Numbered from the stretch's first letter, positions 38,477 to 47,653 are shown. The stretch: 64,000 nt of DNA from Burkholderiales bacterium (GCA_021287185.1 JAJTAZ010000027.1:1-64000); one strand, 5' to 3'. A program made the numbers and translations. The notes: generated from the sequence alone by a model not told the origin.

Positions 38477-40126
38477 ATGGATGCGCTCATTGAACGTGAT
38501 GTCATGGAATACGATGTGTTGGTGGTGGGCGGAGGCCCTGCGGGTTTGGCTACAGCGTGTCGTTTGAAACAACTGAATGCAGACATCAATGTGTGTTTGA
38601 TTGACAAAGGCTCTGAATTGGGGGCGCATATTTTGTCGGGCGCAGTGATGGATCCGATTGCGATGAACGAATTGTTTCCCAACTGGAAAGAGTTGGGCGC
38701 GCCTTTGAATGTACCTGTGACGGGGGATGATTTTTTATTTTTGAGCGAAACGGGCGCGAAACAAACACCCCAATGGCTGCTTCCAAATATTTTCCAAAAT
38801 CACGGTAACTACATTGTCAGTCTGGCCAATGTGGCGCGTTGGATGGGCGAGCAGGCAGAAGCTTTGGGTGTGGAGATTTACCCTGGTTTTGCTGCTGCGG
38901 ATGTGTTGTACGACGAAAACGGTGCGGTTAAAGGTGTGGTCACGGGCGATATGGGGATTGGTAAAGATGGTGAGCCGACGGCACAATATCAGCCTGGTAT
39001 GGAGTTACATGCAAAATACACCGTATTTGCCGAGGGTGCGCGCGGTCATTTGGGCAAACGTTTGATTGCCAAATATCAATTGGATGCAGGGCGTGATCCA
39101 CAGTCCTATGGTCTTGGCATCAAAGAAGTATGGGAAGTACCCGCTGAGCAGCACAAGGAAGGGCTTGTGGTACACACTGCAGGCTGGCCGCTGGATGCGG
39201 ATACCTATGGTGGTTCATTTCTGTACCACATGGAAAACAACCAAATTGCTTTGGGTATGGTGGTTGGTTTGGACTATGCCAATCCGTATCTCTCACCATT
39301 TGAGGAATTTCAACGCTATAAAACCCATCCTGAAATTGCCAAATACCTTAAGGGTGGCAAACGCGTGAGTTATGGCGCGCGCGCGATTACTGCAGGCGGC
39401 ATTTTGTCTTTGCCTCAGTTGTATTTTAAAGGCGGTGTGTTGGTCGGTTGTGAAGCGGGTACGCTCAATGCGTCGCGCATCAAAGGCTCGCATGCAGCGA
39501 TTAAAACGGGGATGCTGGCGGCAGAATCGATTGCAGTGGCTTTGAGTGCAGGGCGCGAGCGTGACGAGTTGCCCGAGTACGAAGAAGCGTTCAATAACTC
39601 TTGGCTCAAAACCGAATTGTGGAAAGCCCGCAACTTTAAACAATGGTTCAAAAAAGGGCGCAATATCGCGACCATTATGACGGGCATTGAGCAAAAATTA
39701 TTGGGTGGTAAAATGCCTTGGACGATTCATCGCACCAAGGCTGACCATGAGTGTTTATTGCCTGCTGCACAGTGCACGCCGATTGATTATCCAAAACCAG
39801 ACAACGTATTGACCTTTGATCGATTGTCTTCGGTGTTTTTATCCAATACCAATCATGAAGAAAACCAGCCTGTGCATTTAACGCTCAAAGACGCCAGCGT
39901 ACCAGTGAATATCAATTGGGTTAAATACGCAGGTCCTGAGGCACGCTATTGTCCAGCAGGGGTGTATGAGTTCATCGAAGATGCCAACGCAGCACATGGG
40001 GAACGTTTGCAAATCAATGCGCAAAACTGTTTGCATTGCAAAACCTGCGACATCAAAGACCCCACTCAAAATATTGTTTGGGTCACGCCAGAAGGTTCGG
40101 GTGGTCCCAATTACGGCAATATGTGA
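38477..40126 (+). CDS. Electron-transfer flavoprotein-ubiquinone oxidoreductase
   Basis: ETF-QO passes electrons from acyl-CoA dehydrogenases, via ETF, to ubiquinone at the inner membrane. The 549 residues begin with the FAD-binding 'DVLVVGGGPAGLATACRL', have 'LSGAVMDP' and a hydrophobic membrane-associated stretch, and end with a ferredoxin-like 4Fe-4S motif 'NCLHCKTCDIKDPTQNI' plus 'GGPNYGNM', which is the family end. The ribosome site AGGAG is at 38466-38470. It is a single gene bounded by a strong terminator. Confidence 0.96.
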   Translation: MDALIERDVMEYDVLVVGGGPAGLATACRLKQLNADINVCLIDKGSELGAHILSGAVMDPIAMNELFPNWKELGAPLNVPVTGDDFLFLSETGAKQTPQWLLPNIFQNHGNYIVSLANVARWMGEQAEALGVEIYPGFAAADVLYDENGAVKGVVTGDMGIGKDGEPTAQYQPGMELHAKYTVFAEGARGHLGKRLIAKYQLDAGRDPQSYGLGIKEVWEVPAEQHKEGLVVHTAGWPLDADTYGGSFLYHMENNQIALGMVVGLDYANPYLSPFEEFQRYKTHPEIAKYLKGGKRVSYGARAITAGGILSLPQLYFKGGVLVGCEAGTLNASRIKGSHAAIKTGMLAAESIAVALSAGRERDELPEYEEAFNNSWLKTELWKARNFKQWFKKGRNIATIMTGIEQKLLGGKMPWTIHRTKADHECLLPAAQCTPIDYPKPDNVLTFDRLSSVFLSNTNHEENQPVHLTLKDASVPVNINWVKYAGPEARYCPAGVYEFIEDANAAHGERLQINAQNCLHCKTCDIKDPTQNIVWVTPEGSGGPNYGNM

Positions 40127-40148
40127 TGAATGTCGGGAGGGTGTTATA

Positions 40149-40179
40149 AAAAATGACGCAGTTAATCTGCGTCATTTTT
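40149..40179. terminator. Terminator after the ETF-QO gene (bidirectional)
   Basis: A perfect 13-bp inverted repeat (AAAAATGACGCAG 40149-40161, CTGCGTCATTTTT 40167-40179) with a TTAAT loop. It overlaps the last codons of the convergent DUF2127 gene by 8 bp. Confidence 0.9.
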
Positions 40180-40669
40180 GTTGCTTTTTATTGTTTGCGA
40201 GTGGTTCAAATGTGGTTCTTTGCCATAATTGCCCAACCAAATAAACCACCATGGATGTGTTCCCAATCAATACCAGCAGACTGCTCCACGAGGGTGAGTG
40301 CCACATGTGTAGGACTTCAAACGGCAGATATAGCCCACCTGAGAATGCAGTGAGCGATTCGCCCCATATTTTGTTGTGCCACAATCCATAGGCTTCTGAA
40401 AAGCGTACGCCAATATAAGCAACGGCTAAGGCAAACCAAATCAATTTGTTGGCATCGTAAAAAACATCTGCGCCGTGTTCCAATAAAGTCGGGAAACGGC
40501 TGTTTGCGTTTAAACCATAGTGCCCGATGATGTTATGAACAATTAAGCGAACATCATGGTGCATTAACTCAATCAATCCTATCGTTAATAGAATTGCCAA
40601 AACCCCTTTGGTGGCTTCAAAAACAGCAATGACGCGTAAAGTCGTATGCTCAGAACGGTCGGTGCTCAT
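40172..40669 (-). CDS. DUF2127 family membrane protein
   Basis: This 165-residue protein has four hydrophobic segments (about 20-38, 78-95, 105-122 and 128-148) and the family features 'RVIAVFEATKGVLAILL' and 'YVGVRF.EAYGLW'-like 'YIGVRFSEAYGLWHNKIWGE'. DUF2127 proteins are conserved inner-membrane proteins of unknown function. It overlaps the upstream gene by four bases (ATGA), so the two are co-translated. Confidence 0.8.
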   Translation of the reverse strand: MSTDRSEHTTLRVIAVFEATKGVLAILLTIGLIELMHHDVRLIVHNIIGHYGLNANSRFPTLLEHGADVFYDANKLIWFALAVAYIGVRFSEAYGLWHNKIWGESLTAFSGGLYLPFEVLHMWHSPSWSSLLVLIGNTSMVVYLVGQLWQRTTFEPLANNKKQQK

Positions 40670-41058
40670 TGTGGATTGTCATCGGTTTCATCGTCTTTCT
40701 CATCCCAGTTACTGGTTGGTTCAGCCCCTTCTTTATAGATAACTTTCATGGTCATCGGCTTGTGTGTGGCTTCAATGAGTATCAGGCGATCGATATTGGG
40801 ATGTTTACCTGGATTGGCGCGCGCATCTGCTGTGTGTTCGGCGTACAGTTCCAAACCACGTTTGGCAGCGTAGATATCCAATTCACCCATGGTTTTAAAT
40901 AAATAGTAATACAAGGCAAGTGAACCGCGTTGACCATCGGCATTTTCGATGGTGGAGAGTTGATTATCCTGACTAATTTCAATTCGCTCAATGGTATCAA
41001 TGTTCGGAAACTGTTTTAAATTTTCAGCAAAAATGTTGCTGGTTTTGAAAAGGCTCAT
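40666..41058 (-). CDS. Conserved hypothetical cytoplasmic protein
   Basis: The 130-residue protein is acidic and mostly polar, with no signal or membrane segment and an Asp/Glu-rich C-terminal tail. I do not recognise its family with certainty. ATG 41058 has GGAG 10 bases before it on the minus strand. It is translationally coupled to the DUF2127 gene, and this pairing is the only functional hint. Confidence 0.65.
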   Translation of the reverse strand: MSLFKTSNIFAENLKQFPNIDTIERIEISQDNQLSTIENADGQRGSLALYYYLFKTMGELDIYAAKRGLELYAEHTADARANPGKHPNIDRLILIEATHKPMTMKVIYKEGAEPTSNWDEKDDETDDNPQ

Positions 41059-41086
41059 CAAAAATACTCCTTCATGTGTGCGCAGC

Positions 41087-41521
41087 TTACTGCGCGGATT
41101 TTAAAATTAATTCCAAATACAACTGGCTGTCTGGCTCGCGCTGTTCGCGTTGTGCTTGCCAAAGTATCTGTCCCAAACTCTCCATAATGCTGTGTGCTGC
41201 CTTGTGTGCATCATCATGCTTCGCACATAACTTTTCGTAAGCACGGCGAATGCCAGGAGGTTGGTCAATGGCTATTTGTTCACTGATGGACAGGTGCATG
41301 GACAGATGTAAAAAGGGATTGGTTTGTCCTGCTTCGGGAGGGAACTGAGCCAATTGTAAGGTTTCAACTGGGGCATTCAAAATATCATGGTATTCGGGGT
41401 GAACGCGCATCCACTGCACGGCCATGTGCTCAATTGGAGCCAGTGTTTCGTTGAGCAAAGATTTGTGCCAAGCATGATAAAAAAATTCGCGCACTTCTTT
41501 GAGGGTGGGATTAAAAAACAT
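41087..41521 (-). CDS. DUF1841 family protein
   Basis: This 144-residue soluble protein shows the DUF1841 pattern: 'EVREFFYHAWHK', 'APIEHMAVQWMRVHPEYH', 'HLSMHLSISEQIAIDQPPGIRRAYEKL' in pieces, and 'ESLGQILWQAQREQR'. The family is typical of beta- and gammaproteobacteria; its function is not established. I chose ATG 41521 because 'MFFNPT' is the family N-terminus; the frame extends to 41560 upstream. Confidence 0.85.
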   Translation of the reverse strand: MFFNPTLKEVREFFYHAWHKSLLNETLAPIEHMAVQWMRVHPEYHDILNAPVETLQLAQFPPEAGQTNPFLHLSMHLSISEQIAIDQPPGIRRAYEKLCAKHDDAHKAAHSIMESLGQILWQAQREQREPDSQLYLELILKSAQ

Positions 41522-41591
41522 GGTGATTGCGATTGAATGCAGATGTGATAACGGTGGCATTGTACTGCGAATATGGATTGGTGTTCTTTAA

Positions 41592-41627
41592 AACCACACA
41601 GGCGACTTAAAAGTCGCCTGTGTGGTT
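41592..41627 (-). terminator. Long perfect hairpin, terminator of the YidB-like gene
   Basis: Arms of 17 bp (41592-41608 and 41611-41627) are exactly complementary around two central bases. Read on the minus strand the hairpin ends in GGTTTTTAAAG, so five U follow the stem. It lies 42 bp past the stop of the YidB-like gene. Confidence 0.7.
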
Positions 41628-41669
41628 CGTCATATGTGTTGTGAATGACGATTTATAGGGGGTAACGAC

Positions 41670-42284
41670 TTATTGCTTGTTACCGCCCAATAAACTGCCC
41701 AATACTGAAGCAATATCGCCTGCGTCAATTTGCCCATTGGGTGTGAGTTTGTTAATCAAACCAGGCAATAACTCAGCCAAGCCACCAGCGGCTTCTTGTT
41801 CAGAAACGCCTGCGTCTTGTGCGATTTGACCCAAAGTACCTGATTGACCCAAACCTGCTTGAATTTGTTCGGCTGAGACAGGTTGGTTTTCGCCAGTGCC
41901 AATCCATGATTGGACTTGTTGACCCAAGCCTGCATTGTTCAATAAATCAACCAAACCACCCAAACCGCCAGCAACTTGAGTGCCTGCTTGTTGGGCTTGA
42001 CCGCCGCCAAGTAAACCGCCGAGCAAGTCACCCAAACCACCCGCTGAACCACCTTGTTGTTGCTGACCACCGAGCAGTCCACCGAGCAAACCGCCCAAAC
42101 CACCGCCTTGTTGTTGGCTGCCGCCGAGCATAGAGCCGAGCATACCTGCTAAGCCGCCCGAGCCACCTTGGTTGTTGCCGCCTAACACTTGTTTGAGCAA
42201 TGCATTGAGCAATGCGCCTTGAATGCTATTGTTATTTGAGTTGCCACCCAATGCCGCACCCAATAAACCATCTACTAATCCCAT
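41670..42284 (-). CDS. YidB-like DUF937 protein with glycine/glutamine-rich repeats
   Basis: This 204-residue protein starts 'MGLVDGLLGAALGG' and ends in the conserved DUF937 domain ('QQVQSWIGTGENQPVSAEQI', 'LGQIAQDAGVSEQEAAGGLAELLP'). Between about residues 35 and 110 it is a low-complexity array of L-G-G-L-L-G-G and G-G-Q-Q-Q-type units, longer than in E. coli YidB. DUF937 proteins have no settled function. It has its own terminator. Confidence 0.8.
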   Translation of the reverse strand: MGLVDGLLGAALGGNSNNNSIQGALLNALLKQVLGGNNQGGSGGLAGMLGSMLGGSQQQGGGLGGLLGGLLGGQQQQGGSAGGLGDLLGGLLGGGQAQQAGTQVAGGLGGLVDLLNNAGLGQQVQSWIGTGENQPVSAEQIQAGLGQSGTLGQIAQDAGVSEQEAAGGLAELLPGLINKLTPNGQIDAGDIASVLGSLLGGNKQ

Positions 42285-42422
42285 GATGTTTCCTTTGCTG
42301 TATGAAAACGAAGAACCACGCCTATGTGGCTCTTACGAGGATGATGTTAGCACGAAAATTTCCACGAATGAGGTCAAACGGGATTTTTTTAATTAAATTG
42401 CAGTTTACTGTATGGTTTGCAC

Positions 42423-43181
42423 TTAAAAATCGCCCCAAAGAGCTTGCAACGCAGCGATGGTTGCCAATCCAGCAGTCTCGGTGCGTAAAATTCGTGTGCC
42501 CAATAGAGTGGGTCGAAAGCCTGTCTGTACTGCCAATTCAACTTCACGTATATCCAAACCGCTTTCTGGACCAATTAAAATATGTATGGCTTGCGTTGGC
42601 TCGGGTTTGGTTAAGTTTGATAACGTTGTCGGTACTTTGGAGTCAGGGTGGAGCACGATGTTATAGTCATTTGAGTTCTTGAACATCCCAAGCCATTGGG
42701 TGAGTGCCATGGGCTGAGCCAAGATGGGCAAGACATTGCGTTCACTCTGTGCGCAAGCCGCGATGACAATGCGTTGCCAGTGCTCGATTTTTTTATGGAT
42801 GCGCTCAGGTGAGAGTTTGATTTGGCTGCGCACAGAAAACAAGGGAACGATAGCCGTCACGCCCAATTCAACGGCTTTTTCTATCGTCCAATCCATTTTG
42901 TCGGCAGACGATAAGCATTGCGCCAGTGTGATGTTCAAGGGTGATTCGTTATCGATTTGTAAAGTGGGTGCGGATAGCCAGCGTGCCTGTGCCGATTTTT
43001 TTTCAATTTGTGTGAGTTGTGCGCTGGCGCAGTAACCTTGTCCATCAAAAAAATCGCACACATCACCTACACGCATGCGCAGCACTGTGATGGCGTGGTG
43101 AAATATTTCAGGCGATAAGGTAAATTCATCGGTATTTTCGGTATTTGACCAAGGGGCAGGGGCATAGAATCGTGAGCGCAT
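42423..43181 (-). CDS. rsmE: 16S rRNA m3U1498 methyltransferase
   Basis: RsmE methylates N3 of U1498 in 16S rRNA. The 252-residue SPOUT protein has an N-terminal PUA-like domain ('MRSRFYAPAPW', 'HHAITVLRMRVGDVCDFFDG') and the C-terminal SAM knot 'LIGPESGLDIREVELA' and 'LLGTRILRTETAGLATIAALQ'. It is divergent from glyS. Confidence 0.95.
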   Translation of the reverse strand: MRSRFYAPAPWSNTENTDEFTLSPEIFHHAITVLRMRVGDVCDFFDGQGYCASAQLTQIEKKSAQARWLSAPTLQIDNESPLNITLAQCLSSADKMDWTIEKAVELGVTAIVPLFSVRSQIKLSPERIHKKIEHWQRIVIAACAQSERNVLPILAQPMALTQWLGMFKNSNDYNIVLHPDSKVPTTLSNLTKPEPTQAIHILIGPESGLDIREVELAVQTGFRPTLLGTRILRTETAGLATIAALQALWGDF

Positions 43182-43320
43182 AAAAATCCATCTGGCATCA
43201 TTTGGTGTAATCAGACTCGTATTTTAGACCAAACACACACGTGCATCTGCTAAAATGCGCAATTGATTGAATGTCCCGAAATTGTTTCGGAAAAACACGC
43301 ATAAATTTTGAAAGTGAACC

Positions 43321-45429
43321 ATGTCTGCACCTTTGTTGATTGAATTACTGACCGAAGAACTCCCACCCAAAGCCCTGAGCAAACTGTCCACAGCCTTTGC
43401 CGAAGGGGTACACACAGGTTTGGTCAAGTTGGGTTTGGTCGATGCGACGGCTGTGGTGCATCCCTTTGGCACGCCACGCCGCTTGGCAGTGTTGATAGAG
43501 GGCGTGCGTGCGACTGCAGATGACATTGGCCGTCGTGACAAAGTATTGCCAGTCTCAGTCGGTTTGCAAGCCGATGGCTCAGCCAGTCCGTCTTTGGTGA
43601 AAAAACTCACTGCGATGGGCTTTGCTGATAAGACACCTGCAGATTTGGAGATTGAAAACGATGGCAAGCAAGACGTGTATTTCATTGCGTACACACAAAA
43701 AGGTGCGATTCTGGCAGAGGTTTTGGAAAGCGTTTTGAACGAAGTAGCAAGTAAATTGCCAATTCCCAAAGTCATGACGTATCAAATCCACGCGGGAACC
43801 ACCGCCGAGCAAGACGTACAATTTGTGCGTCCTGTGAAACGTCTGGTGGCGTTGTACGGCGCGGATGTTTTGCCCGTAACTGCGTTTGGGGTCAAGGCCG
43901 ACCGAGTGACCGATGGCCATCGCTTTTTGGGTCAAACCGCCATCAATATTCCGAATGCTCATGAGTATGCACAGATTTTACGCACGCAAGGCATGGTGGA
44001 ACCGGATTATAAAGTCCGTCGTGAAAGCATTTATGAGCAACTCAAAAACAAAGCGGCTCAATACACAGTGATTATGCCCGAGGCTTTACTGGACGAGGTG
44101 ACTGCCTTGACCGAGTGGCCAGTGGTGTATAAAGCACAGTTTGAACAAGCTTTTTTGAGCGTACCGCAAGAGTGCTTGATTCTCACCATGCAAACCAATC
44201 AAAAATACTTTGCGATGACGGATGATAAAGGGGCATTGGTCAATGAATTTTTGGTGGTGTCGAATATCTTGACCGATGCGCCCGAACAAATCATCGAGGG
44301 CAATGCGCGCGTGGTGCGCCCACGTTTGGCCGATGCGCAGTTCTTTTTTGAGCAAGACAAAAAACGCAGTTTGGACGACATGGTGGCGAAACTGCAAACG
44401 GTGGTTTATCACAACAAACTCGGCTCGCAAGGTGAGCGTGTGGCGCGTGTACAGGCGATTTCCGCATATATGGCCGAGCAGCTGGGCGCGGATGTGGCAG
44501 ATGCCAAGCGCGCAGCCTACATTGCCAAAGCCGACTTGGTTAGCGATATGGTCGGTGAGTTTCCAGAGTTGCAAGGTGTGATGGGGCGTTATTATGCAAC
44601 GCACCATGGTGAAAAAATCGACGTGGCTGCGGCGTGTGCTGAGCATTATCAACCACGCTTTGCAGGCGATGCTCTGCCCGCAACACAAATTGGTTTGATT
44701 GGTGCATTGGCCGATAAACTTGAAACCTTGGTCGGTATTTGGGGCGTAGGGCTACAACCGACAGGTGAGAAAGACCCCTTTGCATTGCGTCGCCATGCGT
44801 TGGGCGTGGTGCGTATGTTGCTTGAAAAACAATTACCATTGTCTTTACAAGATACTTTGGTTCAGGCTCAAAACCAATTTGCAGGCAATGCTCAGGTGAA
44901 AAACAGCGTGGCTGAGGTCAAAGCATTTATGCTTGACCGTCTGCGTGGTTTGCTCAAAGAACAAGGCTATGCACCTGCACACATTGAAGCGGTACTGGCA
45001 AACAACCCTGATAATTTGTCTGAGGTGATTGCGAAACTGCAAGCGGTTCAAGCCTTTGCAGTCTTGCCCGAAGCGCAGGATTTGGCTGCAGCCAATAAAC
45101 GTTGTGTGAATATTTTGCGCAAAGCGACTGAGAAAAATGAAGCAATTGCACAGGCACTCAACCCTGCATTGTTAAACGAACCAGCTGAGCAAAATTTAGC
45201 CGCAGCGGTTGCCGATGTGCGCCCTGTGGTGGCGGCTGCTTTGGCGCAACGCGACTACACAAGTGCGCTCAATGCGTTGGCAAAACTGCGTGCATCTGTG
45301 GATGCATTTTTTGCCGATGTGATGGTCATGGCGGACGATGCTGCGGTGCGTGCGAACCGTCTGAAATTGTTGCAAGAATTGGCCACACTGATGAATGGCG
45401 TGGCGGATATTTCGCAATTGGCAGTTTAA
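43321..45429 (+). CDS. glyS: Glycyl-tRNA synthetase beta subunit
   Basis: The beta subunit (702 residues) of the alpha2beta2 bacterial enzyme binds and edits tRNA-Gly. It begins 'LLIELLTEELPPKALSKLSTAF' and includes the HD-like 'DLVSDMVGEFPELQGVMGRYYA' and 'GEKDPFALRRHALGVVR' motifs. glyQ (alpha) normally lies directly upstream; here the upstream gene is rsmE on the opposite strand. gmhB follows after 15 bp, as in other betaproteobacteria. Confidence 0.96.
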   Translation: MSAPLLIELLTEELPPKALSKLSTAFAEGVHTGLVKLGLVDATAVVHPFGTPRRLAVLIEGVRATADDIGRRDKVLPVSVGLQADGSASPSLVKKLTAMGFADKTPADLEIENDGKQDVYFIAYTQKGAILAEVLESVLNEVASKLPIPKVMTYQIHAGTTAEQDVQFVRPVKRLVALYGADVLPVTAFGVKADRVTDGHRFLGQTAINIPNAHEYAQILRTQGMVEPDYKVRRESIYEQLKNKAAQYTVIMPEALLDEVTALTEWPVVYKAQFEQAFLSVPQECLILTMQTNQKYFAMTDDKGALVNEFLVVSNILTDAPEQIIEGNARVVRPRLADAQFFFEQDKKRSLDDMVAKLQTVVYHNKLGSQGERVARVQAISAYMAEQLGADVADAKRAAYIAKADLVSDMVGEFPELQGVMGRYYATHHGEKIDVAAACAEHYQPRFAGDALPATQIGLIGALADKLETLVGIWGVGLQPTGEKDPFALRRHALGVVRMLLEKQLPLSLQDTLVQAQNQFAGNAQVKNSVAEVKAFMLDRLRGLLKEQGYAPAHIEAVLANNPDNLSEVIAKLQAVQAFAVLPEAQDLAAANKRCVNILRKATEKNEAIAQALNPALLNEPAEQNLAAAVADVRPVVAAALAQRDYTSALNALAKLRASVDAFFADVMVMADDAAVRANRLKLLQELATLMNGVADISQLAV

Positions 45430-45444
45430 ATTCACGAGCCTGAG

Positions 45445-46008
45445 ATGAAATCTGAACTCAAAGACAAACAAGACAAACTCATCATCCTCTCGCGCGATGG
45501 GGTGATTAACGAGTACCGTCCTGTGATTGCCGAGCCCGATGATTGGGTTCCGATTGAGGGCAGTTTAGAAGCACTGGCAAAACTACATCGTGCGGGATTT
45601 CGCGTGATTGTCGCGACCAATCAGCCCAATGTCATGCAAGGTTTGATTACCGTATCACAACTGAATGCAGTCCATCAAAAAATGGACGATGAAATCATTG
45701 CTGCGGGTGGGCAGCTACAAGCGATTTTTTTCTGTCCGCACACCATTGAAGCCCATTGCAACTGCCGTAAACCGTCTCCAACGATGCTCAACGACATTGC
45801 TGATCGCTTTGATGTGCAGTTAAGTGAAGTGGTTTATGTCGGTGATACGCTCAATGACATGCTTGCTGCCCATGCCGCAGGTTGCAAACCGTATTTGGTA
45901 TTGACGGGCAAAGGCGGGCAAACGTACGAAGAAGCCGACATGCCCGCCGATTGTCATGTGCGCGTCAATTTAGCGGCTGTCGTGCAAGAATTGGTCGGGC
46001 TTAGATGA
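45445..46008 (+). CDS. GmhB-like HAD phosphatase with substituted nucleophile
   Basis: By homology this is D-glycero-D-manno-heptose-1,7-bisphosphate 7-phosphatase, an enzyme of LPS core heptose synthesis. The zinc loop C-P-H...C-N-C, 'RKPSPTML' and 'VGDTLNDMLAA' are normal. However HAD motif I, usually D-R-D-G-V-I-N, reads S-R-D-G-V-I-N: Ser16 replaces the nucleophilic Asp, Asp18 is kept. The usual 'NQSGIGRG' also reads 'NQPNVMQG'. It follows glyS as usual. Either it lost phosphatase activity, works differently, or another gmhB exists elsewhere. Confidence 0.8.
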   Translation: MKSELKDKQDKLIILSRDGVINEYRPVIAEPDDWVPIEGSLEALAKLHRAGFRVIVATNQPNVMQGLITVSQLNAVHQKMDDEIIAAGGQLQAIFFCPHTIEAHCNCRKPSPTMLNDIADRFDVQLSEVVYVGDTLNDMLAAHAAGCKPYLVLTGKGGQTYEEADMPADCHVRVNLAAVVQELVGLR

Positions 46009-46053
46009 GCGGGTTACCTCGCTTGAACCCCTAAACCTTTGGGGCTGTGGCAT

Positions 46054-47010
46054 TTATTTTGCCAAACCATCCAACCAAACGCCCATTCCCTGAGTATTGA
46101 GTTCAATATCGGTGGCAAATATTTCAATTAGCTGCGAATCGGGCAAAGTACAGCCAAACATGCGCACCTGCATCAAGAGGTAGGCTTGCATGGCCTCTTT
46201 GATGCGCGTGTGGCGCGCATTGTGTTCTAAATTCAAAGAGTGCACAAATAAGGCTGCTTGTGTGAGTGCCGAAATATGACGCAACAAGTCCTCAGAGAGT
46301 TTGACCAAATCGGTGATTTGTCCAAAGTGGGTCAAATACATGGCTGTTGGTTGATAGGACAACAATCGCGCGATGGATGCGCGCATTTCATCGGGGTCAA
46401 ATTGTGTCGGTGTGGTGGTTGGAAAAATGAACGCACGACCATCAGTGTCCAACTCTCGGTAGGATAGCCCGAACATATCGCCTGTAAAAATGCCTTGGGT
46501 TTGCTGGTCGATGATGCAGTTGTGGTGACGCGCATGACCTGGCGTGTCGATGCACAACAATTCACGACCATTGAGTGAGATGGTGGTCTCGTCTGCCGCC
46601 TCGATGATGCGCTCGGCGGCAATCGGCAAAATCTCACCATACATTTTTGTGACGTATTCTGCACCATAAACTGCCGTCACACCTGCGATGAGTTTGGATG
46701 GTTCGGCCATGTGTCGCGCACCACGCGGATGCACCACCAGTTTGGCATTCGGGAATTTTTGCATCATCAAGCCCGCACCACCCGCGTGGTCAAGGTGAAT
46801 GTGGGTCAAAATCACGTAATCCACCGCATCAGCGCCCAAACCGAGTTTGGTCAACGCTTCAAGGGCATTGGGCACAGAGTCATTGCTGCCCGTGTCCACA
46901 AAGGCGGCGCGTCCATTTTCTACAATCAAATACATGGCCGCCAATTGCGGGCGAGTGTAACCTGTGTCAATGCAGTAAATACCGTTGCCGTAGTCGTTCC
47001 AATTAAACAT
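46054..47010 (-). CDS. Metallo-beta-lactamase-fold hydrolase
   Basis: This 318-residue protein has the complete two-metal site: 'THIHLDHAGG' (HxHxDH), a further His in 'TPGHARHH', the bridging Asp in 'IFTGDMFG' and a late His in 'YLTHFGQ'. The last 80 residues form an extra helical domain. It resembles stand-alone MBL-fold hydrolases of unknown substrate; the residues are not those of RNase Z or of the glyoxalase II family in detail. It is transcribed alone, convergent with the GmhB-like gene. Confidence 0.85.
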   Translation of the reverse strand: MFNWNDYGNGIYCIDTGYTRPQLAAMYLIVENGRAAFVDTGSNDSVPNALEALTKLGLGADAVDYVILTHIHLDHAGGAGLMMQKFPNAKLVVHPRGARHMAEPSKLIAGVTAVYGAEYVTKMYGEILPIAAERIIEAADETTISLNGRELLCIDTPGHARHHNCIIDQQTQGIFTGDMFGLSYRELDTDGRAFIFPTTTPTQFDPDEMRASIARLLSYQPTAMYLTHFGQITDLVKLSEDLLRHISALTQAALFVHSLNLEHNARHTRIKEAMQAYLLMQVRMFGCTLPDSQLIEIFATDIELNTQGMGVWLDGLAK

Positions 47011-47116
47011 GATGTGTCGCCTCCATTGATAAAATGATTGCCAAATGTGTTGCTGTGTTCAGCGTGTGGTCAATTTCAAACTCAAGCATTGTAGGGGAAA
47101 AAGTTTGACGGCAGCC

Positions 47117-47653
47117 TTACCGATTGTTTTTTAAATAGGCCGAATCAATGTGCACCGTACGGTTGGGGTTTTGTCCATCCAATACATACGCTTTGCCAAA
47201 CCCCAGAACCAAACTGCCTTTGTGTGGCGTGAGACGCACCATGACAAAATCGCCGAGTTGTGAGAGCACATCCAGTGTGTTGCCTGCACGTTGGCGCAAT
47301 GCGGACAGCGCGTTTTGACATTCTGCGCTGTCGCGCTCAATCACTGTGGCGTGGGTTTGGTAACTCAATCGTGCGCGCGCGTAAACATTGCGAGCGGATG
47401 ATTCATCCTCAATGATGAGCATACCCACATTGGGTTTGTGTTGCATATGGCTCGTGTGCGCCGCCAAACCAGACACAAACACGTAGTAACAACCATCCAA
47501 AAACGCATACGGCGCATGACTTGCCTGCGCATCGCCATTGGCATCGGTGGTGGCTAAAATCGCACTGATGCATTGGGCATGCAGTCGCTCAATTTCAGTT
47601 TGAATGTCCACGTCAGTCGCAGTGACTGGGTGTTTGGATGGGTCGTTCATCAT
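47117..47653 (-). CDS. HugZ-like pyridoxamine-5'-phosphate-oxidase-fold protein
   Basis: This 178-residue split-barrel protein resembles HugZ/HutZ haem-utilisation proteins: 'AILATTDANGDAQASHAPYAFLDGCYYVFVSGLAAHT' in parts, 'VGMLIIEDE', 'NVYARARLSYQ' and 'GSLVLGFGKAYVL'. Family members degrade or store haem or bind flavin. No haem uptake genes are near, so the role is open. It ends a short run with darP, 9 bp apart. Confidence 0.8.
   Translation of the reverse strand: MMNDPSKHPVTATDVDIQTEIERLHAQCISAILATTDANGDAQASHAPYAFLDGCYYVFVSGLAAHTSHMQHKPNVGMLIIEDESSARNVYARARLSYQTHATVIERDSAECQNALSALRQRAGNTLDVLSQLGDFVMVRLTPHKGSLVLGFGKAYVLDGQNPNRTVHIDSAYLKNNR

Noticed and set aside
46014-46050. Terminator between the GmhB-like gene and the MBL-fold gene
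   Set aside because: The CCCC/GGGG pairing is only four to seven bases with a bulge and no clear U-run.
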